Assembly: GCA_012295275.1 (NCBI GenBank)
Contig: CM022667.1
Location: 21,646,667 to 21,710,666 of the forward strand
Origin: Chrysomallon squamiferum
Taxonomy: Eukaryota > Mollusca > Gastropoda > Neomphalida > Peltospiridae
Direction: 5' to 3'
DNA: 64,000 bases
Position 1 is the stretch's first letter, and every line of letters starts with the position of its first letter. This document shows positions 33,627 to 46,138 of this stretch, one piece after another. The translations under genes were made by a program, and so were the position numbers. The notes below the pieces were generated by a model, which was not told the DNA's origin, ran no database searches, and saw only the letters and a list, made by a program, of their open reading frames with translations.

Positions 33627-35805
33627 GCAAAATGTTTTTTTTTTTTTTTTTCTTCTTCTTTTCTCAGATCTTTAAAACTAATTTATTTATTTGAATGTAT
33701 ATTATTAATCTCCATTACAATTTTTTATTATTGTATATGTGTATATAATTTTTCCCATCTATGGACGCCCTTTTTTGTGGTCCCTCATTCAGCGACACCT
33801 TTTGCACAACATTGTTCATAGTAAATCCGGCTATGGAAAAATTCAGTTAAGACCAATAAAATAAAGATAAATTAAATTCGTTTCTCATCTTCATGGGTTG
33901 ATAAGTTGTAGAGTATATTTTATATGCCCCACGCCACTGAAAGGATCATAAGTATTTTGAACTTTTTAAAACACAGTTGTGGAACACTGGGTGGAACGAC
34001 AAACTTCCAAATGGACTATCTTTTTTTGAGACTGGGGCCGCACGAGATTTTATCTCATCATCCTAATACACGTTATTTTACTCATAAAATTTGGCGTGGT
34101 ATTCAGAAAGCTGGGGGCCGCAGTTTGTCCACGACTTGTTTATAACAATGAATAGCTAACAGCTGTAAACGAATACAAACAAATTAGCTCGGTATGGGTC
34201 AGGAAACGTTTTGCGTTCCCACAGGTTCAGGTAATATCCGATCTCTGACAGGGGTCGGCTCCGGGACAGCAGAGTCAGGACGGTAAACATTTGCTGCAAA
34301 TTTTTCTGGCTTTTATAACCCATGCAGTTTGCCTAAATAACTAAATAAATAAATCAGCATTTGTTTCTGTTTTTAATGCATTTGTTTATTCTATTAAAAC
34401 ATTTCTTTCTTTATTTATATAATATACTTCTCTGATTAGATGTAATTTAATGGTCAGTGTTTTAGCAAATCAGAAGCTGTTTATAAGGTGTAAACAATCC
34501 TGTAGCCTTTCAACCAGGAAGACTTCTCCTATTATACCTTGACGCAGCCGTGTTAACAGTATCCATGATCACGCAAAGCCGTGAGTTACTTCCTAACATT
34601 TGTGTTATTTAGAAAATAGCGAATCTGCGGTGAACTTTTTTGTTGTTGTTGTTGTTATTTAGTTTGTTATTATTATTTTTTTTTTAATTATTATTATGCC
34701 TATTCAACTAAAGAATTAAAATTTATCAAATCAAATTATTTAAAGCATTTTAATGTAGCTACTCCAACAACAACTACTACTATTACGAAAATTAGTATTA
34801 TGCGTATTGATTTATTATTTTATTTTATTTATTTATTGTATTTTTTCTATTATTAACTTTAAAAAAAAAATTGGTTGTAGATTTGTAATAAACAAATAAC
34901 TAAATATAGTAAATATAAACGTGACAGTAACTTTATCTCGTACACAAAAAGCACAAACTTACTGAAAATGGGTCAGCTCCCCTACATATGGTATGTTATT
35001 CTTTTGTTGTTTTTATTATGATTTTCTTTTTCTGCCTTTTTTCTATTTGTTTGCTTGTTTGTTTAAAGTAGTTGTTTATTTTTAAGTGTATACAATCCTC
35101 TGATAAATACTAAAAAATAAAATTAAACGTGGGAAAATAATGTCAATTCCAAGGAAGTTTTATTATACAAAAGGTATCAATAAACCACTGGACTTATCCA
35201 TTTCAGGAAGTTCAGGGTTAGAAGTAATTTAATTGAAAAGAGTACATAGCATGGTTTAGCTTAAGAATCATCTGGTCAAAGGTGCCACTTCCCTCTCCTC
35301 TCCACACTTAGCAGTACTGATGTCAGGTCAGTTTGTATGTATAACTTTGAATTAAGTTTGAACTTAATGTTGTTATGTGGAAAAATAATTCTGTGTTTTA
35401 ATGTGTGTGATAAAAACTTGAGTGTATTTGTTTTTATATACTGAAATATTTGAAATTTTAATATTCACAATAGATAGATAGACATAAATACAGTTTAAAT
35501 ATTTATATAAGAATTTTATGACTTTGCTGAAATAGAAAATGACGTTTTCAAACAATGGATTGTTTACAGGTCTTTGTTGGCCACAATTAGGTCTTGATGA
35601 TTTAACATATAATATATTATGATCATTTAAAACTTACCTATGTTCTCACAGACTCTTTTGTGAAAGATAATTTTAAAAATACACAGATCGTACTTGTGAA
35701 TGCAGTTTTCATTGTTTTTCAGTACATTGTTTTTACTTGGTTCATTTATTACTGACTGTGATATAGAGGATTTTGTGAGATAGAATATGTACCACCTCTT
35801 CCAAA

Positions 35806-37160
35806 ATGGCTTTTGAGGAAAAACCTAAGAAGATTAAAGAGAACATGGCCAAATATGGCTATGTTGATGTTAAAAGTAAAAAGTTGAAAGTAAGTTTATA
35901 TTATCATGTTAAAATATTATTATTGATAAATTTTATTTCCATTCATTCTTTTGACTGATATTAATTTTTCAGTAGTTTGAAACATACTAATCTAAAATAA
36001 CTTGTTTTGATCATAATGAAGATGTTCGTTAAAAAAGAAGAGAAAAAATTAAAAACTTGCATAACTGTAGACTTTATTATAGTGGAAATTGTAGAATTAA
36101 CTTTAAAAATTACTAATAAATTACTACTACTACTACTAATAATAATAATAATAGAATTATGAACTAAATGGAAAAAAAACTAACATGTTTCTGTTTAATA
36201 ATAAATAAATAAATTATTTTGTTATTGTTATTCCAGATCTTCAAAAAAAGATGGCTAGTGTTGTATCGAAGTATTTCTTCACAGACAGCTTCCATCTTGA
36301 AGTACAAAGATGAAGATCATTATAAAAACAACAAACACCGTGCTGTGTATTTGGTTAGCACGTTCATGTCAGTTGAACGACTTCCTGAGGAAGAGAAGAA
36401 ATACACAGTTGTCATTCATCTCAAAGAGGATGATGCAGGCCTTACTTCAGTTATATTCTCTTGTTGTTCAGGTAAAATTAATACTCAAATATAAAATGAT
36501 AAATTTCAATATTGTTATGATTGTTATTATTATTGTTATTATTATTATTATTATTATCCGAAAAGAAATTTAGTTTTCAAGGAATATGCATCTTTGTACA
36601 TTCAGAAATCTAAAAATATTTCAGAGTAGTAATTTACATATATGTCACTGATCTAAAATTATAAACATTAAGCAAATATTATACAGTTTTCATTAGGAAT
36701 ATAAAAAATTCACATTAGTTTTGTAATAATAAGTAACTGTTTGATCTTTCTTGGCAATTTGATAACATTAAATCATAATATATATATATTTTTTTTTTGT
36801 GTATGTTTTGTTATTGTTTTTCATCAAAATAAAATGTAGAATGTTTTTATTTTTTTATTTTTTTTATTTTTATTTTAAAAAAAGGTTTTCATTAGAACTG
36901 GAGAGTGAGATAAACTGAGTAGTTTGAAGTATATTTTCTATTTGGCCAGTTCATTCGCAATATCTATTCTAAAATAACTGTTAAATGATCATATAGTCGC
37001 GGTTAACTATATACATTATTCTAATATTTTCTTCACATAATATCTTTATTTAAGAAGTTTTATTTTCTTGTCAGATACTGAAGCTGATGACTGGGTGGAT
37101 AGCATCAGAAAAGAAATGTACTCACTGTCATCCTCAAATGGTGAGTTGATATTTTAAAAT

Positions 37161-37219
<59 letters not shown>

Positions 37220-40200
37220 GGTCTGTCTCTCACTCTGTCTCTCAATCACTGAATGTCTCTTTCAGTCTCTGAATCTGTCTCTTCATCTCTGTCTCTGTCT
37301 CTCACTCTGTCTTTCTTTCAATCTCCAAATGTCTCTCTTTCTCTCAATCTCTGAATGACTCTCTTTCTCTCAATCTGTGAATGTCTCTCTTTCTCTCAGT
37401 CTCTGAAAGTCTGTCTCTTACTGTCTTTCAATCTCTCAATGTCTCTTTGTCTCTCACTCTGTCTTTCTCTCAATATCTGAATGTCTCTTCCTCTCAATCT
37501 CCTAATGTCTCTTCTCACAATCTCTGAATGTCTTTCTCTCAATCTCTGAATGTCTCTCTGTCTCTCACTCTCTGAATGTCTCTCTCTTTCTCTCAAGTTC
37601 TGAATGTCTCTCTGTCTCAATCTGTCTTTCTCTTAATATCTGAATGTCTCTCTTTCTCTCAATCTCCTAATGTCTCTTCTCACAATCTCTGAATGTCTTT
37701 CTCTCAATCTCTGAATGTCTCTCTGTCTCTCACTCTCTGAATGTCTCTCTCTTTCTCTCAAGTTCTGAATGTCTCTCTATCTCTCAATCTGTCTTTCTCT
37801 TAATATCTGAATGTCTCTCTTTCTCTCAATCTCTGAATGTTTCTTCTCACAATCTCTGAATGTCTTTCTCTCAATCTCCGAATGTCTCTCTCTCAATCTC
37901 TGAATGTCTCTGTCTCTCAATCTCTGAATGTATCTCTTTCTCTCAGTCTCTGTCTTTCTCTCAATCTCTGAATGTCTTTCTCTCAGTCTCTGAATGCCTC
38001 TGTCTCTATTCTCTTTCTCTCAATCTCTGAATGTCTTTCTCTCAGTCTCTGAATGCCTCTGTCTCTATTCTCTTTCTCTCAGTCTCTGAATGTTTCTGTC
38101 TCTACTCTCTTTCTCTCAGTCTCTGAATGTCTTTCTCTCAATCTCTGAATGTCTCCCTTTCTCTCACTCTCAGAATGTCTTTCTCTCAATCTCTGAATGT
38201 CTCTTCTCACAATCTCAGAATGTCTCTCTGTCTCTCACTCTCAGAATGTCTTTCTCTCAATCTCTGAACGTCACTGTCTCTAACTCTGTCTTTCTATCAA
38301 TATCTGAATGTCTCTTCTCACAATCTCTGAATGTCTTTCTCTCAATATCTGAATGTCTCTCTGTCTCTCACTCTCTGAATGTCTTTCTCTCAATCTCTGA
38401 ATGTCTCTCTCTCTCAAGTTCTGCATGTCTCTCTGTCACTCTGTTTTTCTCTCAATCTCTGAATGTCTCTCTGTCTCTCACTCTCTGAATGTCTTTCTCT
38501 CACTCTCTGAATGTCTTTCAATCTCTGAATGTCTCTTCTCTCACTCTCTGAATGTCTTTCTCTCAATCTCTGAATGTCTCTTCTCTCAATCTCTGAATGT
38601 CTTTCTCTCACTCTCTGAATGTCTTTCTCTCAATCTCTGAATGTCTCTTCTCTCACTCTCTGAATGCCTTTCTCTCAATCTCTGAATGTCTCTTCTCTCA
38701 CTCTGAATGTCTTTCTCTCAATCTCTGAATGTCTCTCTGTCTCTCTCTCTCTGAATGTCTTTCTCTCACTCTCTGAATGTCTCTCTCAATCTCTGAATGT
38801 CTCTTCTCTCACTCTCTGAATGTCTTTCTCTCAATCTCTGAATGTCTCTTCTCTCACTCTCTGAATGTCTTTCTCTCAATCTCTGAATGTCTCTCTGTCT
38901 CTCACTGTCTTTCTCTCAATATATGAATGTCTCTTTCTCTCAATCTCTGAATGTCTCTCAATCTCTGACTGTCTTTCACTCTCTCAATCTCTGAATGTCT
39001 CTTCTCTCACTCTCTGAATGTCTTTCTCTCAATCTCTGAATGTCTCTCTGTCTCTCACTGTCTTTCTCTCAATATATGAATGTCTCTTTCTCTCAGTCTC
39101 TGAATCTCTGAATGTATTTCTCTCAATCTCTGAATGTCTCTCTGTCTTTCTCTCAAGTTCTGAATGTCTGTCTCTTAATATCTGAATGTCTCTTCTCTCA
39201 CTCTCTAAATGTCTTTCTCTCAATCTCAGAATGTCTTTCTCTCAATCTCTGAATGTCTTTCTCTCAATCTCTGAATGTCTCTCTGTCTCTCACTGTCTTT
39301 CTCTCAATATATGAATGTCTCTTTCTCTCAATCTCTGAATGTCTTTCTCAATATATGAATGTCTCTTTCTCACAATCTCTGAATGTCTCTCAATCTCTGT
39401 CTTTCACTCTCTGAATCTCTCTCTGTCTCTCACTGTCTTTCTCTCAATATATGAATGTCTCTTTCTCACAATCTCTGAATGTCTTTCTCTCAATATATGA
39501 ATGTCTCTTTCTCACAATCTCTGAATGTCTCCTCTCACAATCTCTGAATGTCTTTCTCTCAATATATGAATGTCTCTTTCTCACAATCTCTGAATGTCTC
39601 CTCTCACAATCTCTGAATGTCTTTCTCTCAATCTCTGAATGTCTCTCTGTCTTTCTCTCAAGTTCTGAATGTCTGTCTCTCACTGTCTTTCTCTTAATAT
39701 CTGAATGTCTCTTTCTGTCTATCTCTGAATGTCTTTCTCTCAATATCTGAATGTCCGTTTCTCACAATATCTGAATGTCTTTCTCTCAATATCTGAATGT
39801 CTCTTTCTCACAATCTCTGAATGTCTCTCTCTCTTTCTCTCAAGTTCTGCATGTCTCTCTGTCTGTCACTGTTTTTCTCTCAATCTCTGAATGTCTCCCT
39901 TTCTCTCAGTCTGTGAATGTCTCTGTCTCTACTCTCTTTCTCTCAGTCTCTGAATGTCTCTCTTTCACTCAGTCTCTGTCTTTCTCTCAAACTCCAAATG
40001 TCTCTCGTTCCCTCATTCTCTGAATCTGTCTCTCATTGTCTGTCTCTTTCTCTCAGTCTCTGGCTTTCAATCTCTGAATGTCTCTTTCAGTCTCTGAATC
40101 TGTCTCTTCATCTCTGTCTCTTTCTCTCAATCTCTGAATGTCTCTATCTCTCACTCTGTCTTTCAATCTCTGAATGTCTCTTTCTCTCAGTCCCTGAATG

Positions 40201-43200
40201 GTTGTCTCTACTCTCTTTCTCTCAGTCTCTGTCTTTCTCTCAATCTCTGAATGTATCTCTTTCTCTCAGTCTCTGAATGCCTCTGTCTCTACTCTCTTTC
40301 TCTCAATCTCTGAATGTCTCTCTTTCTCTCAATCTCTGAATGTCTTTCTTTCTCTCAATCTCCAAATGTCTCTCTTTCTCTCAATCTCTGAATGACTCTC
40401 TTTCTCTCAATCTGTGAATGTCTCTCTTTCTCTCAGTCTCTGAATGTCTGTCTCTTACTCTGTCCTTCAATCTCTGAATGCCTTTCTCTCAATCTCTGAA
40501 TGTCTCTCTGTCTCTCACTCTCTGAATGTCTTTCTCTCAATCTCTGTCTCTGTCTTTCTCTCAAGTTCTGAATGTCTGTCTCTCACTGTCTTTCTCCTAA
40601 TATCTGAATGTCTCTTTCTGTCTATCTCTGAATGTCTTTCTCTCAATATCTGAATGTCCGTTTCTCACAATCTCTGAATGTCTTTCTCTCAATCTCTGAA
40701 TGTCTCGCTCTCTTTCTCTCAAGTTCTGCATGTCTCTCTGTCTGTCACTCTGTTTTTCTCTCAATCTCTGAATGTCTCTCTGTCTCTCACTCTCTGAATG
40801 TCATTTTCTCAATCTCTGAATGTCTTTCACTCTCTGAATGTCTTTCTCTCAATCTCTGAATATCTCTCTTTCTCTCAAGTTCTGAATGTCTGTCTCTCAC
40901 TGTTTTTCTCTTAATATCTGAATGTCTCTTTCTGTCTATCTCTGAATGTCTTTCTCTCAATATCTGAATGTCCGTTTCTCACAATCTCTGAATGTCCGTT
41001 TCTCACAATCTCTGAATGTCTTTCTCTCAATATCTGAATGTCTCTTTCTCACAATCTCTGAATGTCTTCTCTCACAATCTCTGAATGTCTTTATCTCAAT
41101 CTCTGAATGTTTCTCTCTTTCTCTCAAGTTCTGCATGTCTCTCTGTCTGTCACTCTGTTTTTCTCTCAATCTCTGAATGTCTCTCTGTCTCTCACTCTCT
41201 GAATGTCATTTTCTCAATCTCTGAATGTCTTTCTCTTGCTCTTAGAATGCCTTTCTCTCAATTTCTGAACGTCTCTGTCTCTCAATCTCTGAATGTCTCT
41301 CTGTCTCACTTTCTGTATGTCTTTCTCTCACCCTCTGAATGTCTCTTTGATACTGATGTATAATGCTGTTATTTAATAATGTTTGCATACAGACGAATTT
41401 CCTGTGTACTTAGTGCCAAATGATTTGCTCAGTACAAGGGGGGAGATGTTGATGCGTGTGCGTGAAAGGTGGGTATCACTACTTGACAGCAACAAACGAA
41501 TAACAAGTGAATGGGAACTGAACAAAATCAGACGCTACAAGGAGGAAGATCCAAACACTTTCTGGATTGAGATTGGCAGGTTGGAATAAATTTGTATTGT
41601 AACTATTTTTAGTTTTTTTAAAAAGTCTTGTAATTTTAATACTTCTTGGCTGAAACAAATAAATTATTAAACATGTTTAAGACTAACATGCAGGCAGGAA
41701 GGGAAAAGAAGGAAGAAAGGAAGGAAGTGGGTAATATTTTCTTAAGGATAGCATAAAGAAATAAAAAAGTCGATTTTGTTGACGCTTTTAGTGTAATCAC
41801 GCATTTCAAATTCAAACCAATATGTTTATAATGTATAACAATTTATATAAATAAATTAGTGTTTTTTTTAAATAAAACTTTTTTATCACAGAACTAGTGA
41901 AACAGGAGAAGGAAGACTTGTGTTTACAACAACATATGCACACAAAATATTAGAGAAAATTCACAATGAAGCCATAAATTTGACCCATATGTCAATCTGG
42001 TCATCATCAGAAACCAGTAAGTCAGTTACTTCAAGTAGAAATCAGTAAGTCAATTAATTCAAGAAGAAACACAGGTAAGTTACTTTGGTAGAAACAAGTA
42101 AGTCAGTCACCTCAAGTAGAAACAATTAAGTTAGTTACTTCAAGTAGAAACAAGTAAGTTACTTTGGTAAAAACCAGTAAGTCAGTTATTTCAAGTAGAA
42201 ACTAGTAAGTCAGTTACTTCAAGGAGAAACCAGTAAGTCAATTACTTCAAGTATAAACCAGTAAGTCAGTTACTTCAAGTAGAAACAAGTAAGTTACTTT
42301 GGTAGAAACAAGTAAGTCAGTTACTTCAAATAGAAACAAGTATGTCATTAGTTACTTCAAGTAGATACAAATAAATCAGTTATTTCAAGTGGAAATAAGT
42401 AAGTCAGTTACTTGAAGTAGAAATAAGTAAGTCAGTTACTTCACGTAGAAAGTAATAAGTTACTTTGGTAGAAACAAGCAAGTCAGTTACTTAAAGTAGA
42501 AACAATTAAGTTAGTTACTTCAAGCAGAAAGAAGTAAGTCAGTTACTTCAAGTAGAACAAGTAAGTAATTTTATTAAACTTCATACTCACAGGTTTTTTT
42601 TATCAAAGTATTTTATAATACAAATTCCATGATCTTGCTAAGGACCCTATTATGTTAGAAAGTGAGATGTTTTAGCTAAACTCTCTGGTTTGTTTCAGGT
42701 AACCTTTGTCTTCCTGTTTTTCCAGACCAGGGGCCAATGTTAAGACCAGTGAACAATCCAATCCTCCATCATAGGTTCCTTTCTGAGACTGATTTATCTG
42801 AGATGGGTAAAAGCTTTGAGCCAACAGTTGGCTGGCAGAAACACAATGCATCAAGTGTCAAACATGGACATATGAATGGACAGAGAGATAGTGGCTACAT
42901 AGAAAGTGGCTCTTTTCTTGTTGAGAAATCTAAAAAAATTGGAAGAAGTCAGACTCTACCAGCACCACCTCCAGTTCAGGATGATTGTATGTCCAATGAA
43001 AGACCTCAAGGACAGTTAATGCAGAGAAGACTAGAATGGATTCAGAGTCTTCACTCAGAGAGGAAACCTAGTCAATCATCTCAGCTAGAAGATATTTCTG
43101 AAACTGACAGGTATTTCAAACTTGAAGAAGATGAGGATGTAAAGGGGCATTCTTCACAAGACCTGTCAACAGAAAATGAAGATGAAATGTTTGAGATTAT

Positions 43201-43528
43201 GGATAGTGAAATTCCTGCATTGCCAAAACGTAAGCTGAAATGTGAGTATATATATATATATATATATATTACTTATTTAAAAAGTTAATAAATCGTTATG
43301 TGTTTGTGTTTTGTGTGGGTGTGTCTGTCTGTGTGCATATTAATAAGTGTATATTACAATTTGATGTGTGTGCATTAATGATAAGCAATGCTATGGTTTT
43401 TCAAAAACATTGCTATACAATAGATTATTTTATGTTAATGTGTATGTGTTAGTACTTGTTAGTATGTGTATTTTTAAAAATACATTATTATTATATTTAC
43501 AGCTGATGATGATGACTTGTCAGATTGA
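35806..43528 (+). CDS. DOK: DOK-family PH-PTB docking adaptor
   Basis: Seven coding exons: 35806-35889, 36237-36471, 37075-37140, 41393-41579, 41892-42016, 42699-43241 and 43503-43528. Phases close and give 421 residues. Residues about 14-123 form a PH domain (YGYVDVKSKKLKIFKKRWLV, then EADDWVDSIRKEM). Residues about 131-232 form an IRS-type PTB domain (DEFPVYLVPNDLL, WELNKIRRY, FWIEIGR, TSETGEGRLVFTT). The tail is Ser- and Glu-rich, with tyrosines in SGYIES and DRYFKLEE and a proline patch APPPV. DOK proteins bind phosphorylated receptor tyrosine kinases through the PTB domain, are recruited to membranes by the PH domain and relay signals. The domain sequences look nearest the DOK4/5/6 group, but assignment within the family is tentative. 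Introns 3 and 5 are dominated by minisatellites. Confidence 0.92.
37166..41346 (+). repeat. 4.2-kb pyrimidine-rich minisatellite in DOK intron 3
   Basis: After a pure TC run (37166-37216), the intron is filled almost to its 3' end by copies of units near 22 bp, built around TCTGAATGTCTTTCTCTCAA, with variants carrying CTCTGTCTCTCACTC, TCTTCTCACAATC or CAATATATGAATG. The coding strand is almost entirely pyrimidine except for the GAATG core. Because a 22-bp period shifts frame each copy, long stop-free frames appear on both strands; these are not genes. It lies between the exons that end the PH domain and start the PTB domain. Confidence 0.95.
42005..42572 (+). repeat. 28-bp minisatellite copying a splice donor, DOK intron 5
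   Basis: About 20 imperfect units of roughly 28 bp, each containing a version of AGAAACCAGTAAGTCAG followed by TTACTTCAAGT. The first unit spans the real exon 5 boundary: exon 5 ends at 42016 in ACCA and the intron starts GTAAGTCAG. Shortened units of about 23 bp carry TTACTTTGGTAG. Later copies keep GTAAGT to a high degree. Confidence 0.9.
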
Positions 43529-46103
43529 CATTATATGTTGATCTTCATAAAAAAACAACTAGCCTGACCTAATGACAGTGACAAATTGTAACTGATTGTT
43601 TGACTCTTGATTTGTGAGTAAAACATTAAGTGATTGCTTGATGGATCATCACATCACATCACTAAAGGACTACGAATGTTCAGCATCTAATACTTTTTTG
43701 TAATTCATGTAATTTTTTAACAAATTACATAATCTGTTCACTGATTACTTAGATAATTCAAAACAAAACAAAGATAATTTCTATTAGTGAACCAAAGAAT
43801 GATAGAGCACGTTACAAAATGTTTAATATTATTGTGTTACTATTTAATATTTCTTTTAAATGTTTTATTTTTATAGAATTCATATCTATTAATATTCATA
43901 ATTAAAGTATTTGATTAAACATTTTTGATAACAGTATTAATATCATTTTAATCTGATGATAGCCATGTAACTTGCACATTGATGACAATATTATCTTTTA
44001 AATGTGATTTAATGTTATCAGTTATCACTATAAATATCAATTTTGTTACCATTTTTCCTATGTAATAACTTGATTTATAACCTCTCCCTCATAATTAATC
44101 ATCACCTATTTTTAATATCTTTGTTTAATTGCATCATGTTCTTAAATGAATTTCACATTAATGTAAGTGTTGTCATTCTTTGACAGTCACAAATTTAATG
44201 TCATTGGCCATTTTGTCCAATACATTATTTATTTACATTTTTAATCTTAATTTGATGAAAGGCCCAGGTCATTTTCAGAGTGAAGCTTATACTGTAAATT
44301 TAATTATTTTTGTTATTTAACAAGTACATCCAATAAAATATATTGTTAAAAATGAAAAATAACGAAAACATAAATTTGTTTTCTGTAAATTATTCTACAC
44401 AGTGCAATGTTATTCACTATATATCTCACTGTGACATTTTTTATTATTTAATTTAAAATTAGATTCCAATTAAATCCTGTTTTACAGGTTATTTTCTTCA
44501 ACATTTCTGTACTTTTTATGAAATTATTATGAAATAGAAGAAGAGCAGAGAGAGGTACCAAATAAATATTCATAATTAAAAGTTTTGTCATCCTTGTGTG
44601 AACTGTATCAACTGTGACTCAGATTTCTTAATCCTTTTGTACCCTCACATCAGATGACAAGAGATTATACCTTAACTCAACGTCCTACATTTGCTAAACA
44701 AAATAATTTTTAACAAATGTACTTTGATCCCATTTTCATTACAAGGAAGTGATCTAGAATTTCAGAACATAGACTTAATTTTTAGTTATCTTATACCTAA
44801 CTGTTTTGAAAAGTGACATTTATTTTTACCACCATTTCAACATTTTTATCATTATGTTTACATTTATTTTAATATGTTTATGTCCATGCCTTTTTATATT
44901 TTAGTTTATTAGTTTACACTGTAAAAAAAACCTTGAACTTACTCAGTATGGAGAGTGCTATATAAACATATTTTAATCCACTAATCAAGGTTCTAAAATG
45001 AAAACTATTAATAGAAAATCTACGGTCTATATTATTCTATTGAACACTGATAAAACTGAATGTGCTTTTGATTTTTCTGTTGAATTCCAAATAATATCAT
45101 GGTAATATTTTGAATTCAATCTTTAAAAATAATAAATAAGTAAATAAATAAATAAATAAATAATAATAATAATTAAAAATGTTTAACACAACAAAGATGA
45201 AGTCATTGTTATGACATCTGAGATGAAGGTATTTTCAATGAGAAAACATAACAAAGGTGATTATTTACAAGACAGTTTACTATTAATGTTGTTGAAAGAC
45301 ATAGTTAAGTCACATACAGTGTACCAAATGGCAACTGATCATTTCTCTGTAAAACACTGACTAGCTAAGAGCAGGCTGCAGTTTTTAAAGATACTAACAT
45401 TCTAAACTTACAATAAACAGTTCTTTTTTGTCATTATTAATAGTAACACAAATTAAAAGTTAACTATATATCTAACATATTTCTTCTTACAAAGTATAAA
45501 TGAAAAAAACAAGAAACAAAACAAAAACAAAAATTATAAATAAAATAAAGTATATTTTATATCCATACACACACACAAAATAATAATAATAAAATAAAGA
45601 AATATTAAAAATAACTAACACAGAAATAAAAATTCAATAATAATATTAATTACTCATTATTTTAACGTAATATTAATTGTAAACAGTTCACTGTATTTCA
45701 TTTTTCTTTTTAAGAATACAAAAACTAATCTTCCTGCTGCCTTTAACCACAGGTTAACAAAACCAAACAAATTTCTTAGTAACAACTGTCTGGAACAAAT
45801 TAATCTTTATATACACAACAATGTGGTTTTCTTCACTAAATTACTTAATTTCTGACAGCTGAAATAATAATTTAGAGAACAAGCAAACTCAGTCTACGAT
45901 AAAACTGCAGTAACAGTACATGTATGTGTACAGTATATCCCTGCAGCAAGGTATCATCTACAGTTTTCAAATTTTATGTATTTTCAGTATTGTGAAAAAA
46001 AAAATGTTTTATTCATCTCATTTTCATTAACTTATTAAAATTACAATTCTAAAATAAACTGTATAGGAAAGCAATACATATCAATGCTATAGTTCAAATT
46101 TGT

Positions 46104-46138
<35 letters not shown>

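Larger units (their letters stand above)
30244..35805. other. Repeat-rich intergenic region between NUTF2 and DOK
   Basis: 5.5 kb between two divergent starts with no recognisable exon. It holds long AAT/ATT microsatellites (31397-31533, 32504-32550, 33097-33142, 33224-33281), TTTTA runs near 30825, a GATA run near 32837-32862, poly-T at 33589-33622, and a family of dispersed GGGGACC-type motifs between 31852 and 32784. A patch richer in G and C lies at about 33930-34290. Confidence 0.55.

Noticed and set aside
34190-34290. Possible tRNA or tRNA-derived SINE around GGTTCAGGTAATATCC
   Set aside because: The B-box-like string is imperfect, no matching A box or cloverleaf arms are visible, and no poly-A tail follows.
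36310-36573. Alternative +1 frame overlapping the DOK PH-domain exon
   Set aside because: A shadow of exon 2 in another frame that runs on into intronic ATT repeats.
37396-41363. Many overlapping frames rich in SLNVFLSISEC or RERHSEIERK
   Set aside because: They are produced by the 22-bp minisatellite, which lacks stops in several frames on both strands. No start context, splice logic or conserved domain supports a protein.
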